From assembly GCA_016197205.1 (NCBI GenBank), contig JACPWG010000035.1, positions 1 through 64,000 of the forward strand: a DNA stretch of 64,000 nt. The letters run 5' to 3'. Within the stretch, counting starts at the first letter, position 1. Every line of letters begins with the position of its first letter. The translations under genes and the position numbers were made by a program. Below the pieces are notes generated by a model, which did no database searches, was not told the origin of the DNA, and worked only from the letters and a program-made list of their open reading frames with translations. This document shows, piece by piece, positions 8,288-17,300 of the stretch. This stretch comes from Planctomycetota bacterium (lineage in GTDB: Bacteria; Planctomycetota; MHYJ01; WSZJ01; JACPWG01).

Positions 8288-9772
8288 TCACGGCCCCTCC
8301 GAGAGGCGGTACTTCTTGATCTTGCGGTAGAGGTGCCGCGTCGTGATGCCGAGGATGTGCGCGGCCTGCGCCTTGTCCCAGCGGCAGGCGGTCAGCACCC
8401 GGGCGATGTACCGGGACTCCGCCTCCCGCAGCGCGGGCAGGCCCGCCTCGCCCGCCGGCTGCGCCGAGGCCGCGGACCCCGCACCCGCCGGCGCCGCCGG
8501 AAGCGGGAGCACCGGCGGTAGCGCGATCGGCGGGACGGCTCCGAACGCGGGCCCGGCGCCCGCCCCGACACTCGCGCCGGCAGGCGACGCGCGGCCGCCC
8601 CGCGGCAATGGGACATACTCCGGCGTCAGCTCGTCCGCGACACACAAGAGCACCGCCCGCTCCAGCAGGTTCGACAGCTCCCGCACGTTGCCCGGCCAGG
8701 CATACGACATCAGCGCGTCGAGCGTCGCGGGGGACAGTCGCTTCCGCCCCGCGCCCGGGCGCGCGTGGTGCAGGAGAAAGTGCTCCGCCAAGAGCGGGAT
8801 GTCCTCGCGCCGGTCGCGGAGCGGGGGCACGACGATGCGCACCACGTTCAGGCGGTGGAAGAGGTCCTCCCGAAAACGTCCCTGCGCCACGGCATCGTCC
8901 AGCCGGCGGTTCGTCGCCGCGAGGACCCGGACGTCCACCTCGGTTTCCCGCGAGTCGCCGAGGCGCCGGAAGCGGCCGGTCTCCAGCACGCGCAGCAGCT
9001 TGGCTTGCCCGCTCGGCGCCATCTCCCCGATCTCGTCGAGGAAAAGCGTCCCGCGATCCGCCACTTCGAAGAGTCCCGCACGCGCTCCCGCCGCCCCCGT
9101 GTACGCCCCCTTCTCGTGTCCGAAAAGCTCCGCCTCCAGGAGCGACTCCGAAAGGGCCGCGCAGTTCACGACCACGAACGGCTCCTCGCGCCGCGCGCTC
9201 CCCTGGTGGATCGCGTTCGCGACCAGTTCCTTCCCCGTCCCCGTCTCCCCCTCCACCAGCACGGTCGAGTCGGACGGCGCCACGCGTTCCACGATCGAGA
9301 GCACGTCGCGGATCGCCGCGCTCCCGCCCACGATGTCCCCATGCACGCGCGACCAGGCCCGCTCCTGTCGCCGGAGCAGCGAGTCCTTGGCCAGGCGCCC
9401 CTTTTCGAGCGCCTTCTGGACCGCCACCTCCAGCTCGGCGAGCTTCACGGGCTTGGTGAGGAAGTGATGCGCGCCCGCGCGCATCGCCTCCACCGCCGTC
9501 TCGATCGTGCCGTGGCCCGTTACCATCAGCACTTCCAGCACGGGCTGCGCCTCCCGCAAGGCGCGGAGGAGCGCCAGGCCGTCCATGCCCGGCATGCGGA
9601 TGTCGACCAGGGCGACCGCGAAGTGCTCCTCCCGCACGGCGGCGAGGGCCGCGGCCGCGTCGCCTACGGTCTTCACCCGATACCCCGAGAGGCCGAGCTT
9701 CTCCGCGACCGTCTCCCGGAAATCGACTTCGTCGTCCACGATCAGGATCGCGGGTATGCGTCGTACCGTCAT
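8288..9772 (-). CDS. Sigma-54-dependent response regulator, NtrC/AtoC type
   Basis: The 494-residue product has three modules. A receiver domain has acidic D13/D14, phospho-acceptor D57 in LVDIRMPGMDG and K in LTKPVK. An AAA+ domain has Walker A GETGTGKE near residue 175 and the sigma-54 contact loop GAYTGA (Tyr in the usual Phe position). A Fis-like helix-turn-helix, TACRWDKAQAAHILGITTRH, lies at the C-terminus. It should activate RpoN-dependent promoters after phosphorylation. Its likely partner is the membrane kinase at 10052-11881, although the two genes are separated by repeat D. I found no clear -24/-12 promoter in this window, so its targets lie elsewhere. Confidence 0.9.
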   Translation of the reverse strand: MTVRRIPAILIVDDEVDFRETVAEKLGLSGYRVKTVGDAAAALAAVREEHFAVALVDIRMPGMDGLALLRALREAQPVLEVLMVTGHGTIETAVEAMRAGAHHFLTKPVKLAELEVAVQKALEKGRLAKDSLLRRQERAWSRVHGDIVGGSAAIRDVLSIVERVAPSDSTVLVEGETGTGKELVANAIHQGSARREEPFVVVNCAALSESLLEAELFGHEKGAYTGAAGARAGLFEVADRGTLFLDEIGEMAPSGQAKLLRVLETGRFRRLGDSRETEVDVRVLAATNRRLDDAVAQGRFREDLFHRLNVVRIVVPPLRDRREDIPLLAEHFLLHHARPGAGRKRLSPATLDALMSYAWPGNVRELSNLLERAVLLCVADELTPEYVPLPRGGRASPAGASVGAGAGPAFGAVPPIALPPVLPLPAAPAGAGSAASAQPAGEAGLPALREAESRYIARVLTACRWDKAQAAHILGITTRHLYRKIKKYRLSEGP

Positions 9773-9833
9773 GCGCTCCTCCTCTCCTCACTGCCGTCCT
9801 GCGCTCGGCCGCTTCCGAAACCGTTCGAACCCC

Positions 9834-9867
9834 GTTCGGCGTGTTCGGCGTGTTCGGCGTGTTCGGT
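9834..9867. repeat. Tandem GTTCGGCGT units
   Basis: About three and a half direct copies of a nine-base unit lie just upstream of the regulator gene. A related single unit occurs near 7748. Confidence 0.6.
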
Positions 9868-9886
9868 GGCTGTTCCCCGTCGGCTC

Positions 9887-10019
9887 AGTACCGCTCCACG
9901 GAAGTCGGTGACCAATCGGCGAAGGCAAGTTTGGCCGCCCGCTAGGCGTGCGAGCGAGGCGTAGTAACGGAGAACTACGGCGAACGAGCGCAACGACGCG
10001 GGCGGCCAAAATCGCCGAG
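9887..10019. repeat. Dispersed repeat family D, copy 2
   Basis: This is the second 133-base copy, in the same orientation as copy 1. Here the outer ends also pair: GGTGACCAATCGGCGA near 9908 against the inverse of TCGCCGAGAAAATTGGTTACC at about 10012-10032. The element lies between the kinase gene and the regulator gene of one two-component system. Confidence 0.85.
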
Positions 10020-10051
10020 AAAATTGGTTACCCAATTGCGTGGGGCGGTAC

Positions 10052-11881
10052 TCACGGCCCTCCGGGCAGGGGCGCGCCGGCGACGCCGCCCGCCGCGCTA
10101 CGCGCGGGCAGGGCCACCGTGAACGTCGTCCCCCGGCCCGGCTCGCTCTCGCAGTCGATCGTCCCGCCCAGCCGCGCGACGATCCGCTGGCACAGGTAGA
10201 GGCCGAGCCCCGTGCCCTTTCCCGGCGGCTTGGTCGTGAAGAACGGGTCGAAGAGCCTCGGCAGATGCGCGGCGGGGATGCCGCACCCGTCGTCCGCCAC
10301 GCACAGCTCCACGCGTCCCTCGGCCCGCCGCGTCCGTACGCGGATGTGGCCTTCCCCTTCGATGGCGTCGAGCGCGTTCGAGAGCAGGTTCAGCAGGACT
10401 TGCTGGAGCTGTTGCGCATCGGCCTCCACGCGCGGGAGGCCCGGCGCCAGCTCGCGCACGATCGCCTTCGAGCGGGCGCGCGCGGACTCCTCGACCAGGC
10501 GCAGGGCGTCCTCCACCACGTGGTTGAGCTCGACCGGCGCGAGGACCGTCTCCGGCCCGCCGCGGCGCGCGAAGGCGAGGAGCGTCTGGATGATCTCCTT
10601 GCAGCGGAAGACCTGTCGCTCGATTTTTTCCAGGTGGCGCGGCAGGGCCTCCAGCTCCGGCCGCTCCCGCAGACTCGGCGAGGACAGGATCTCGCGCAGC
10701 AGCTCCGCCGAAGCGCCGATGGCCGCGAGGGGATTGGCGATCTCGTGGGCGATGCCGCTCGCCAACTCGCCCACGGCGACCATCTTGCCGGCCTGCACGA
10801 GGCTCGCCTCCATCTCCTTCCGGTCGGTGATGTCCTGGATGAACTCGAGGACCTGCCGGACTTCGCCGGCCGCGTCGCGGATGGGGCTGGCCGTGACGAG
10901 GTAGCTGCGACGCGCCTCCGCGGGGCCGCGGGAGAATTTTTCCGACTGGTGCGGCCGCCCGGTCCGCAGCGCGACCTCGGCCGGGCAGTTCTCGCAGCGG
11001 GCCTCCTCCCCCCACAGCACCTCGTGGCAGAAGGAGCCGCAGAGCGTCTCGGGAGCGCCGACCCATTCGCGGATGCGGTCGTTGTGCCAGAGGATCCGAT
11101 GGTCGAGGCCGACGACCGCGAGGCCGCCGCCGATGCTGGAGACCACGTCGTTCAGCTTCTCGCGTTCGGCGAGCGCCGCCGCCGTGGCCTCCGTCAGCTC
11201 GCGCGCCTTCGCCCGCGCGCCCTCCATGATGGTCGTGGCGAAGTAGACGGAAAAAAAACACGTGGCCGCGAAGGCCGCGACGAGGCCGACGAGGTAGATG
11301 GGCTGGTGGAAGAGCTCCGTCGCGCCCGGCGCGGCGACGGCGAGGGCGAGGTGCGCATGCGGGAGGAGGCCGGTGTGCTCGGCGAGCGCGAGGCCGCCGA
11401 AGAGCCCGGTCGTGAGGCCCGCGATGCCGTAGCTTTCCGCGGGGGAGAGCAGGATGCTCGCGATGATGACGTGGAAGACGTAGAAAACGAAGAACGGGTT
11501 TTCGGTCCCGCCGGACAAGTGCAGGAGCACGGTCAGGGAGAGGAGGTCGGAGATGACCTGGGCGAGCGCGAGCGTGCGGGGGGACAGCGAAGCATGCCGG
11601 TCGAGGACGGCGAAGGCGACGTTGTAGCCCGCCATCAAGGCGGCGAGGGCGTAGAGCGAAAGGACCGCGGGGAGGGGGAGGACGCCGAGCACCACGCGGG
11701 CGATCGTGACGGTGGCGAAGACCCCTCCGATCGCGGCCCAACGCAGGCTGACGAGCCACCGGAGCCGCGTGTGCAGCTCGGCGAACGCGGCGGGCGGGCC
11801 GAGCGCGGAGGGGGAGGCGAGGCCGGCGGCCGGCGGGCGCGGTTGTGAGCTTGACGAGGGGAGGGCCGGGGGGGCCGGCAT
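10052..11881 (-). CDS. Membrane sensor histidine kinase with cysteine-bearing PAS domain
   Basis: The 609-residue product has about six predicted membrane helices between residues 45 and 215, then a coiled linker (ARELTEATAAALAEREKL). A PAS domain follows at about 245-355 with a Cys cluster C281, C285, C296, C299. The dimerisation/phospho-acceptor helix has H379 in GELASGIAHEIANPLAAI. The ATPase domain shows LLNLLSNALDAI, DDGCGIP and TGLGLYLCQ. It belongs to the NtrB/ZraS-like group that usually pairs with sigma-54 activators, matching the downstream regulator. The cysteine cluster could bind metal or respond to redox. The Pro/Ala-rich first 30 residues make the exact start uncertain. Confidence 0.88.
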   Translation of the reverse strand: MPAPPALPSSSSQPRPPAAGLASPSALGPPAAFAELHTRLRWLVSLRWAAIGGVFATVTIARVVLGVLPLPAVLSLYALAALMAGYNVAFAVLDRHASLSPRTLALAQVISDLLSLTVLLHLSGGTENPFFVFYVFHVIIASILLSPAESYGIAGLTTGLFGGLALAEHTGLLPHAHLALAVAAPGATELFHQPIYLVGLVAAFAATCFFSVYFATTIMEGARAKARELTEATAAALAEREKLNDVVSSIGGGLAVVGLDHRILWHNDRIREWVGAPETLCGSFCHEVLWGEEARCENCPAEVALRTGRPHQSEKFSRGPAEARRSYLVTASPIRDAAGEVRQVLEFIQDITDRKEMEASLVQAGKMVAVGELASGIAHEIANPLAAIGASAELLREILSSPSLRERPELEALPRHLEKIERQVFRCKEIIQTLLAFARRGGPETVLAPVELNHVVEDALRLVEESARARSKAIVRELAPGLPRVEADAQQLQQVLLNLLSNALDAIEGEGHIRVRTRRAEGRVELCVADDGCGIPAAHLPRLFDPFFTTKPPGKGTGLGLYLCQRIVARLGGTIDCESEPGRGTTFTVALPARSAAGGVAGAPLPGGP

Positions 11882-12012
11882 GGGGGGGACCTCCGGCGCG
11901 AAACGAAAAACGAGTCGAGCTTGCTTTCGAGTCCGCGGATTCGCTATGCTATCGATGGATGCCGGGGGGCCGCTCCCCGGCAGCTTTGGGTGTCCAGGAA
12001 GGAGATCCGATC

Positions 12013-12219
12013 GTGCCGGAGGTTGGTCAGGGCAGCGCCGGCAACGTCATTGCTGCGCTGGCGAGCTTTTTTCTGCCGGGCCTGGGTCAGCTTGTGCAAG
12101 GGCGCGTTCTCGCGGCCATCGGGTTTTTCCTGTTGAGCGGCGTGCTCTGGTTTTTCTTCCTCGGGTGGCTCGGCCATATCGTTGCGGCGATTGATGCCGC
12201 GGTATGGAAGAGCAAGTGA
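12013..12219 (+). CDS. Small two-helix membrane protein with FLPGLGQL motif
   Basis: The 68-residue product carries ASFFLPGLGQLVQGR, a motif shared by TM2-like and related small membrane proteins, followed by two hydrophobic helices and a short cationic end (AAVWKSK). Function is unknown; such proteins are widespread and often single. The GTG at 12013 is selected because AAGGAGAT sits seven bases upstream. Longer in-frame starts exist but would add a Gly/Pro-rich stretch unlike the family. It is transcribed away from the histidine kinase. Confidence 0.65.
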   Translation: MPEVGQGSAGNVIAALASFFLPGLGQLVQGRVLAAIGFFLLSGVLWFFFLGWLGHIVAAIDAAVWKSK

Positions 12220-12282
12220 GGGCCGGTTCGGGAGAGGCCGCTCGGGGAAGTGAAAGGGTGTTGATCGGAGACTGGGTTTACG

Positions 12283-12312
12283 AAACGCAGAGACGCAGAG
12301 ACGCAGAGGACG
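12283..12312. repeat. ACGCAGAG triplet repeat
   Basis: Three consecutive GACGCAGA-type units lie in the gap after the small membrane protein gene. A degenerate version, CACAGAGACGCGGAGACGC, occurs near 59034. This word is a common intergenic repeat in environmental bacterial genomes. Confidence 0.5.
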
Positions 12313-12388
12313 GTGCTTGGGGTGGCGACCGCGAGCGTCACTGCCGGATGGGGAAGCATGCTCGAAAGCGCCTCCCGACGGAGCGCCG

Positions 12389-13441
12389 TCACCTACCCGC
12401 TTCCTGTTCCAGGGCAATGCGCGACGATTCGATGAGGGCCGGGCCCTCGTCGGCGCCCGCAACGGGCCGGCCGGCCGCGTGCCCAAAATGCTCGAGGCAG
12501 GCCTGGAAGTCCTCGGGCACGGCGACGTGGTTGGCGCGCGCGCGCAGCTCCGCGGCCCCGGGCAGCCCGGTGGAGTACCAGTGGATGACTTTGCGGATCA
12601 CGTGGCAGGCCAGGTAGTCGCCGTAGAATGCGCGCGCCAGCTCGAAGTGGCGCGCCAAGCCGGCCGCGCGTGCCGCGAGCGAAGGGCGCGGCGGCGGCGG
12701 CGCCCCGGCGAGTGCCGCTTCGACTTCGCGATACAGCCAGGGGTTGCCCATCGCCCCCCGCGCGACCATGACGCCGTGGCAACCCGTCGCCTGCACCATG
12801 CGCGTCGCGTCGGCGCCGGTCCGGATGTCGCCGTTGCCGAAGACCGGGCAGCCGACGGCCTGGACGATGGTCCGGATCGCATCGTGATTGGAGAAGCCGT
12901 GGTACATCTGGTCCCGGGTCCGACCGTGGACCGTGATCGCGGCGGCGCCGGCGCGCCAGGCGTTCCGGGCCACCCGGACGAAGAGCCCCTCGTCCGCCTT
13001 CTCCTCGAAGCCCGTCCGCATCTTGATCGTGACGGGGACCCGGACCGCGCGCGTCATGGCCTCGACGATGCGTCCGACCTGCTCCGGCTCGCGCAGGAGC
13101 GCCGCGCCGCAGCCGTCCGAAACGACCTTCTTGACCGGGCACCCGAGGTTGACGTCGATCACGTCCGCGCCCAGGCCTTCGAGCATGCGCGCGGCCTCGG
13201 AGAGCTTCTGCGGCTCGCGCCCCTCGAGCTGCATGCCCAGCGGCCGGTCCCAGTCCGCGGTCGCGAGGAGGCGTTTCGTCTTTTCGTTCCCGAGGAGCAC
13301 GCCCACGTCCTTCACCATCTGGCAATAGGCGAGCCCGCACCCGAGCTCGCGTGCGATCCGGCGGTAGGGCACGTCGGTGACGCCGCACATCGGGGACTGG
13401 AGCACGCGTGCGCGCGGTTCGTTCGAGCGGAGATCGAGGAT
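12389..13441 (-). CDS. dusB: tRNA-dihydrouridine synthase (DusB-like)
   Basis: The enzyme reduces uridines in tRNA with FMN and NADPH. The product shows SPMCGVTDVPYRR at the N-terminus, DVNLGCPVKKV, the catalytic cysteine region (VVSDGCGAALL), KMRTGF, TVHGRTRDQMY and GNGDIRTGADA with MVARGAMGNPWL. All are family signatures, and the length of about 350 residues is normal. The start is unusual. No ATG, GTG or TTG lies between the first beta strand and the antisense maf coding region. The best placed codon is ATC at 13441, eight bases after AGGAG. A GTG at 13405 would remove the first strand. maf is transcribed divergently from nearly the same bases. Confidence 0.88.
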   Translation of the reverse strand: MLDLRSNEPRARVLQSPMCGVTDVPYRRIARELGCGLAYCQMVKDVGVLLGNEKTKRLLATADWDRPLGMQLEGREPQKLSEAARMLEGLGADVIDVNLGCPVKKVVSDGCGAALLREPEQVGRIVEAMTRAVRVPVTIKMRTGFEEKADEGLFVRVARNAWRAGAAAITVHGRTRDQMYHGFSNHDAIRTIVQAVGCPVFGNGDIRTGADATRMVQATGCHGVMVARGAMGNPWLYREVEAALAGAPPPPRPSLAARAAGLARHFELARAFYGDYLACHVIRKVIHWYSTGLPGAAELRARANHVAVPEDFQACLEHFGHAAGRPVAGADEGPALIESSRIALEQEAGR

Positions 13442-13457
13442 GAGAGGAACTCCTGAC

Positions 13458-14039
13458 GTGGGGGGCCTGAGGGTCGTGCTCGCCTCGGCCTCGGCCTCCC
13501 GACGACGGCTGTTGGAGGAGGCGGGCTTCCGAACCGAGATCATACCTTCTCGCGTCGCGGAACTCAAGGGGCGAGGGCGGTCGCTGGTGGAGACGGTGTT
13601 GGAAAACGCGCAACGAAAGGCGGCGGCGGTCGCGCGCGTTCGTCCGGACGCGGTCGTGCTGGCCGCGGATACGCTGATCGAGTGGGAGGGCCGACTGGTG
13701 GGAAAGCCGCGTTCGCCGGGCGAGGCGCTGGCGCTGCTGGAGACCATGGCCGGGCATACGCATCGCCTCGCGACGGGGATCTGCCTGCGGTCGAAGGGCT
13801 GCTCGCGCGTCCGTGCGGTCGTGAGCCGAGTGCGCGTGCGTGCGCTCTCGCGTTCGGCGATCGAGCGGATCCTGCGTACCTACGATCCGACGAGCGTCGC
13901 CGGTGGGTACACGGTTCGGCCGGCGGGCGATCGGCTGATCGAGTCGGTGCAGGGCAGCTTTACCAACGTGGTGGGTCTGCCCATGGAGGTCGTAGTGCCT
14001 CTGCTGCGAAGGCTCCCGACGGGGGCTTCGGCTCGTTGA
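13458..14039 (+). CDS. maf: Maf-like nucleotide pyrophosphatase
   Basis: Maf proteins hydrolyse nucleoside triphosphates, including modified ones, to monophosphates. The 193-residue product has the opening LASASASRRRLLEEAGF, the catalytic AADTLIEWEGRLVGKP and a conserved DPTSVAGGY, followed by ESVQGSFTNVVGLPME near the C-terminus, matching the family throughout. The GTG at 13458 is preceded by AGAGGA at 13443-13448; an ATG at 13440 is also in frame but lacks spacing for a ribosome site. The first bases of maf and dus face each other, with their ribosome sites interleaved. Confidence 0.9.
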   Translation: MGGLRVVLASASASRRRLLEEAGFRTEIIPSRVAELKGRGRSLVETVLENAQRKAAAVARVRPDAVVLAADTLIEWEGRLVGKPRSPGEALALLETMAGHTHRLATGICLRSKGCSRVRAVVSRVRVRALSRSAIERILRTYDPTSVAGGYTVRPAGDRLIESVQGSFTNVVGLPMEVVVPLLRRLPTGASAR

Positions 14040-14396
14040 ATTGGATGTAATATGTTGATTAGTAGAGTGTTGAGTCTTGATTCCGCTCCAGCCAGCTAGG
14101 TCTAGGTCCTGTAAGGCTACTATTACATTCTGGAAGCTGGGCGAAGAAATGTCGCATCTCATTAATTCTGTGTGCTTAGCGTCATTTTTTCGCTTCGAGG
14201 TGTAAAACGCATCCCTCGGTTCCCGGGTCGTGGGCCGCGAATCGCAATTTAACCGCAACTAGCAGTTGGGATTGCGATTTGTGAGCTGTGCAAGGACAAG
14301 GCACGACTCTTGCTTTAGATGACGCAACTTGTTGTTGGGGAAGGTACGAGATCGCACCCGCGGGTCGGGACGCAAGAGCAAGATCGGGAGGCTGCA
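14040..14396. other. AT-rich gap with an inverted repeat before the FHA-CAP gene
   Basis: This gap is much lower in G+C than the genes around it. AATCGCAA at 14240-14247 is inverted as TTGCGATT at 14272-14279, with an inner CAACT/AGTTG pair, so it could be a hairpin or operator. No clear -35/-10 pair was found. The low G+C may mark foreign or regulatory DNA. Confidence 0.4.
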
Positions 14397-17300
14397 ATGC
14401 CAAGGTTGTTGGTTCGATGTGACGGCCAGGAGCACACCTTCGAGCTCGGGGACGAGACCGTGGTGGTCGGCCGCGCGGCCGAGAACACGATCCAGATCCG
14501 CGACATCAAGGCGTCTCGACGGCACTGCCAGATCGAGAAGGGCCCGAGCGGGTACAAGGTCGTGGATCTCGAGTCCGCCAACGGCACCGAGGTCAACGCC
14601 AAGAAGGTGAACCACTGCCCGCTCAAGGACGGCGACAAGATCACGATCGGGCAGGTCGAGATCCTGTTCGCCCAGCCCGCCGAGGCGCCCGCGCCCGCCG
14701 CCGCGCCGCCGCCGCTGCCCGGCAAGCCTCCCACGCAGAAGATGCCGAAGCTCGACACGCCGATCGCGAAGATGCCGACCCGGCGTTCGGTCGCGCCGCT
14801 GGGCGCGTCCGGCGACGGCGCAACGCCCGCCGGCGAAGTCGAGGCGGAGGCCCGCCTGGCCCGCCGCTCCCTCAAGCCGACCGCCGTCACGCAGGACCAG
14901 TACGAGGCCCAACTCTTCGGCAAGATGAAGACCGCGGCCATCGTCCTCGTGCTCGTCGGCGTGCTCGGCGTGGGCGCGAAGTCCATGATGAACGACGCGG
15001 CGCGACGCGAGGCCGCCGACACCGCCTACAGGACCGCCTGGGAGTCCGAAAAGTCGGGCAAGGCGACCGACACCCTCGCGCTTTACAAGGCCTTCGTCGA
15101 CCAGTACCCGGGCGCCGAGAAGGCCGCCGAGGCCAAGGGGAAGATCGCGAAGCTCGAGGAACGCATCGCCGTCGTCGAACAGGCCGAGCGAGACCTCGTC
15201 TCCGTGAAGGTCAAGCTCACCTCGGAACTCGCCGACCTCGCCGCCATCCGCGCCGAGCTGGAAGGGATCGCCGCCAAGGTGGGCACGGGCCCCGTCGCCG
15301 AGAGGGCGCGGTTCGAGCTCTCCGCCATCGAGCAGCGGATCGCCAAGCGCGGCGAGTCGGACTACAACTCCATGGTCGCCTCCGCCAAGAAGCACCTCGA
15401 AGAGAAGGACTTCGCGGCGGCGCTGGACCAGGTGAAGGCCTTCCTCGCCTCCTACCCGGGTTCGAAATACGGCGCACGCGCGCAGGCCGAGCTGGACGGC
15501 GTGCTCCGCGCCGCCGCCGACGACTATGAAGGGCTGGTCACCGCGGCGAACAAACTCCTGCGCGAACGCAAATTCGAAGCGGCGCGAAAGCTCCTGGCCT
15601 CCCGCGCCGATCGGTACGCCGGCACCCGACACCAGTTCGAGCTGCAGTTCAAGCTCTACGGCATCGACCTCCTGGCGCGCGGCGCCGACGAGCGCAACCT
15701 GGACGCGAAGCTGCGCGAGGCGCGCCGCGAATGCTTCGAGCTGGCGCTCAAGGCCGACGACATGGCCAAGCAGCGGAAGTTCGAGGAGGCCCGCGCCGCC
15801 TACGGCCGCATCCTGGCCCGCCTCGAGGCGCCCGAACTGTCCGACCTCCGCTCCCTCTTCGAGCGGCGGCAGAAGGACATCCTCGGCGAGGCCGATCTCT
15901 TCCAGAAGCTCTGCGCCTCCATCAACGGCGGCTCCCTCAAACCGGCTACCTATCAGCTCACCGAAGAAGTCGCCGGCACCATGCTGAACGCGAACTCCGA
16001 GGGGTTCGACGTCAAGTTCCCGAACGGCGGCACGCGCATCAACTGGCTCTCCGTGACGCCCCCGCAGATGCTGGGCCTCTACCGCCGGCTGGAACTGGCG
16101 GCGAACGACGTGTACTACCTCGCGGTCTTCTCGTTCTCCAACCGGCTCGCCAAGGACGCGCACCGGCTGCTCTACGACTTCTCGCGCCTCGTCCCGGACA
16201 AGCTCGCGGACGTGAACACCTGCGTCGCCTGGGGCCGCGGCATGGAAGCGCCGGCGGACGGGTTCGTGTGGCACAAGGACCTGTGGATCACGAAGACCGA
16301 GCTGAAGTATGCGCTCCTGGACGATCAGCTCGACCTGCTCATCACCCGCATCGGGCGGACGGACGAGAAGATCGTCTCCGACTCCTTCGCGGAATACGGC
16401 AAGCTCCTCGCCGGCGCCGACCTCACGGCGGAGTGGAAGGCCGCGGGTCAGGCGAAGATGCTCGAGGCCTTCGAGAAGAAGCGCGAGAACTACGTTTCCG
16501 ACCTCCAGAAGTCGCTGAAGGCGACCGGCTACGACCAGCTCCTCGCGCTCAAGCGGGACCTGAACACCAAGCGCGACCTGGCCCTGAAGGACATCTTCGA
16601 CGAGGTGCTGTATCCCTACGACGCGGCGACGAACAACCACGGCGAGAAGGGGCAGCCGATCGTGGACGAGAAGGTCAAGGCCGTCAAGGAGCTGTGGGAG
16701 CACCCGGAGAATCTCGTCGCCCGCCTGAACAAAAACGTCGTGGTGGCGGTCGACCAGATCAAGTCCGCGGACGGCTACGTCGTGAAGCTCGGCGGGAAGG
16801 CCCTGTCCGAGACGGAAGAGCTGGACCGGATCATGGCGCAGGCGAGCGGCGACATCAACCTCCAGAGCGTGACGATCGACGCCAAGGAGCAGTCGCTCCT
16901 GGAGTACAACAAGAAGGTGTGGGCTTTCAACAAGAGCGCGAAGTTCGACATGAACGCGGGCGAACTGAAGCAGATCGAGATCACGAACGAGTACCGCGAG
17001 ATGATGGGCCTGCGCATCCTGGAGGCCCACGACCAGCTCGGCAAGGCGGCGCGGCTGCACTGCGAGTGGATGGTTTCGACCGGCATCTTCGCCCACGACG
17101 AGGACCGGGCGGAGACGCGTTCCCCCGGCGACCGCGTGAAGCGCCAGGGCTACAGCGGTCCTTGCGGCGAGAACATCGCGATGGGGATGGGCGACGCGAA
17201 GGGCGCGTTCGACGCGTGGTATCACAGCTCCGGCCACCACCGGAACATGCTCTACGCCGGGAAGCGGGGCAGCTCGGAAGGCTGGAACCAGCTCGGCGTC

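Noticed and set aside
10040..11848. Plus-strand open frame opposite the histidine kinase
   Set aside because: Composition only; the minus strand carries the full kinase motif set.
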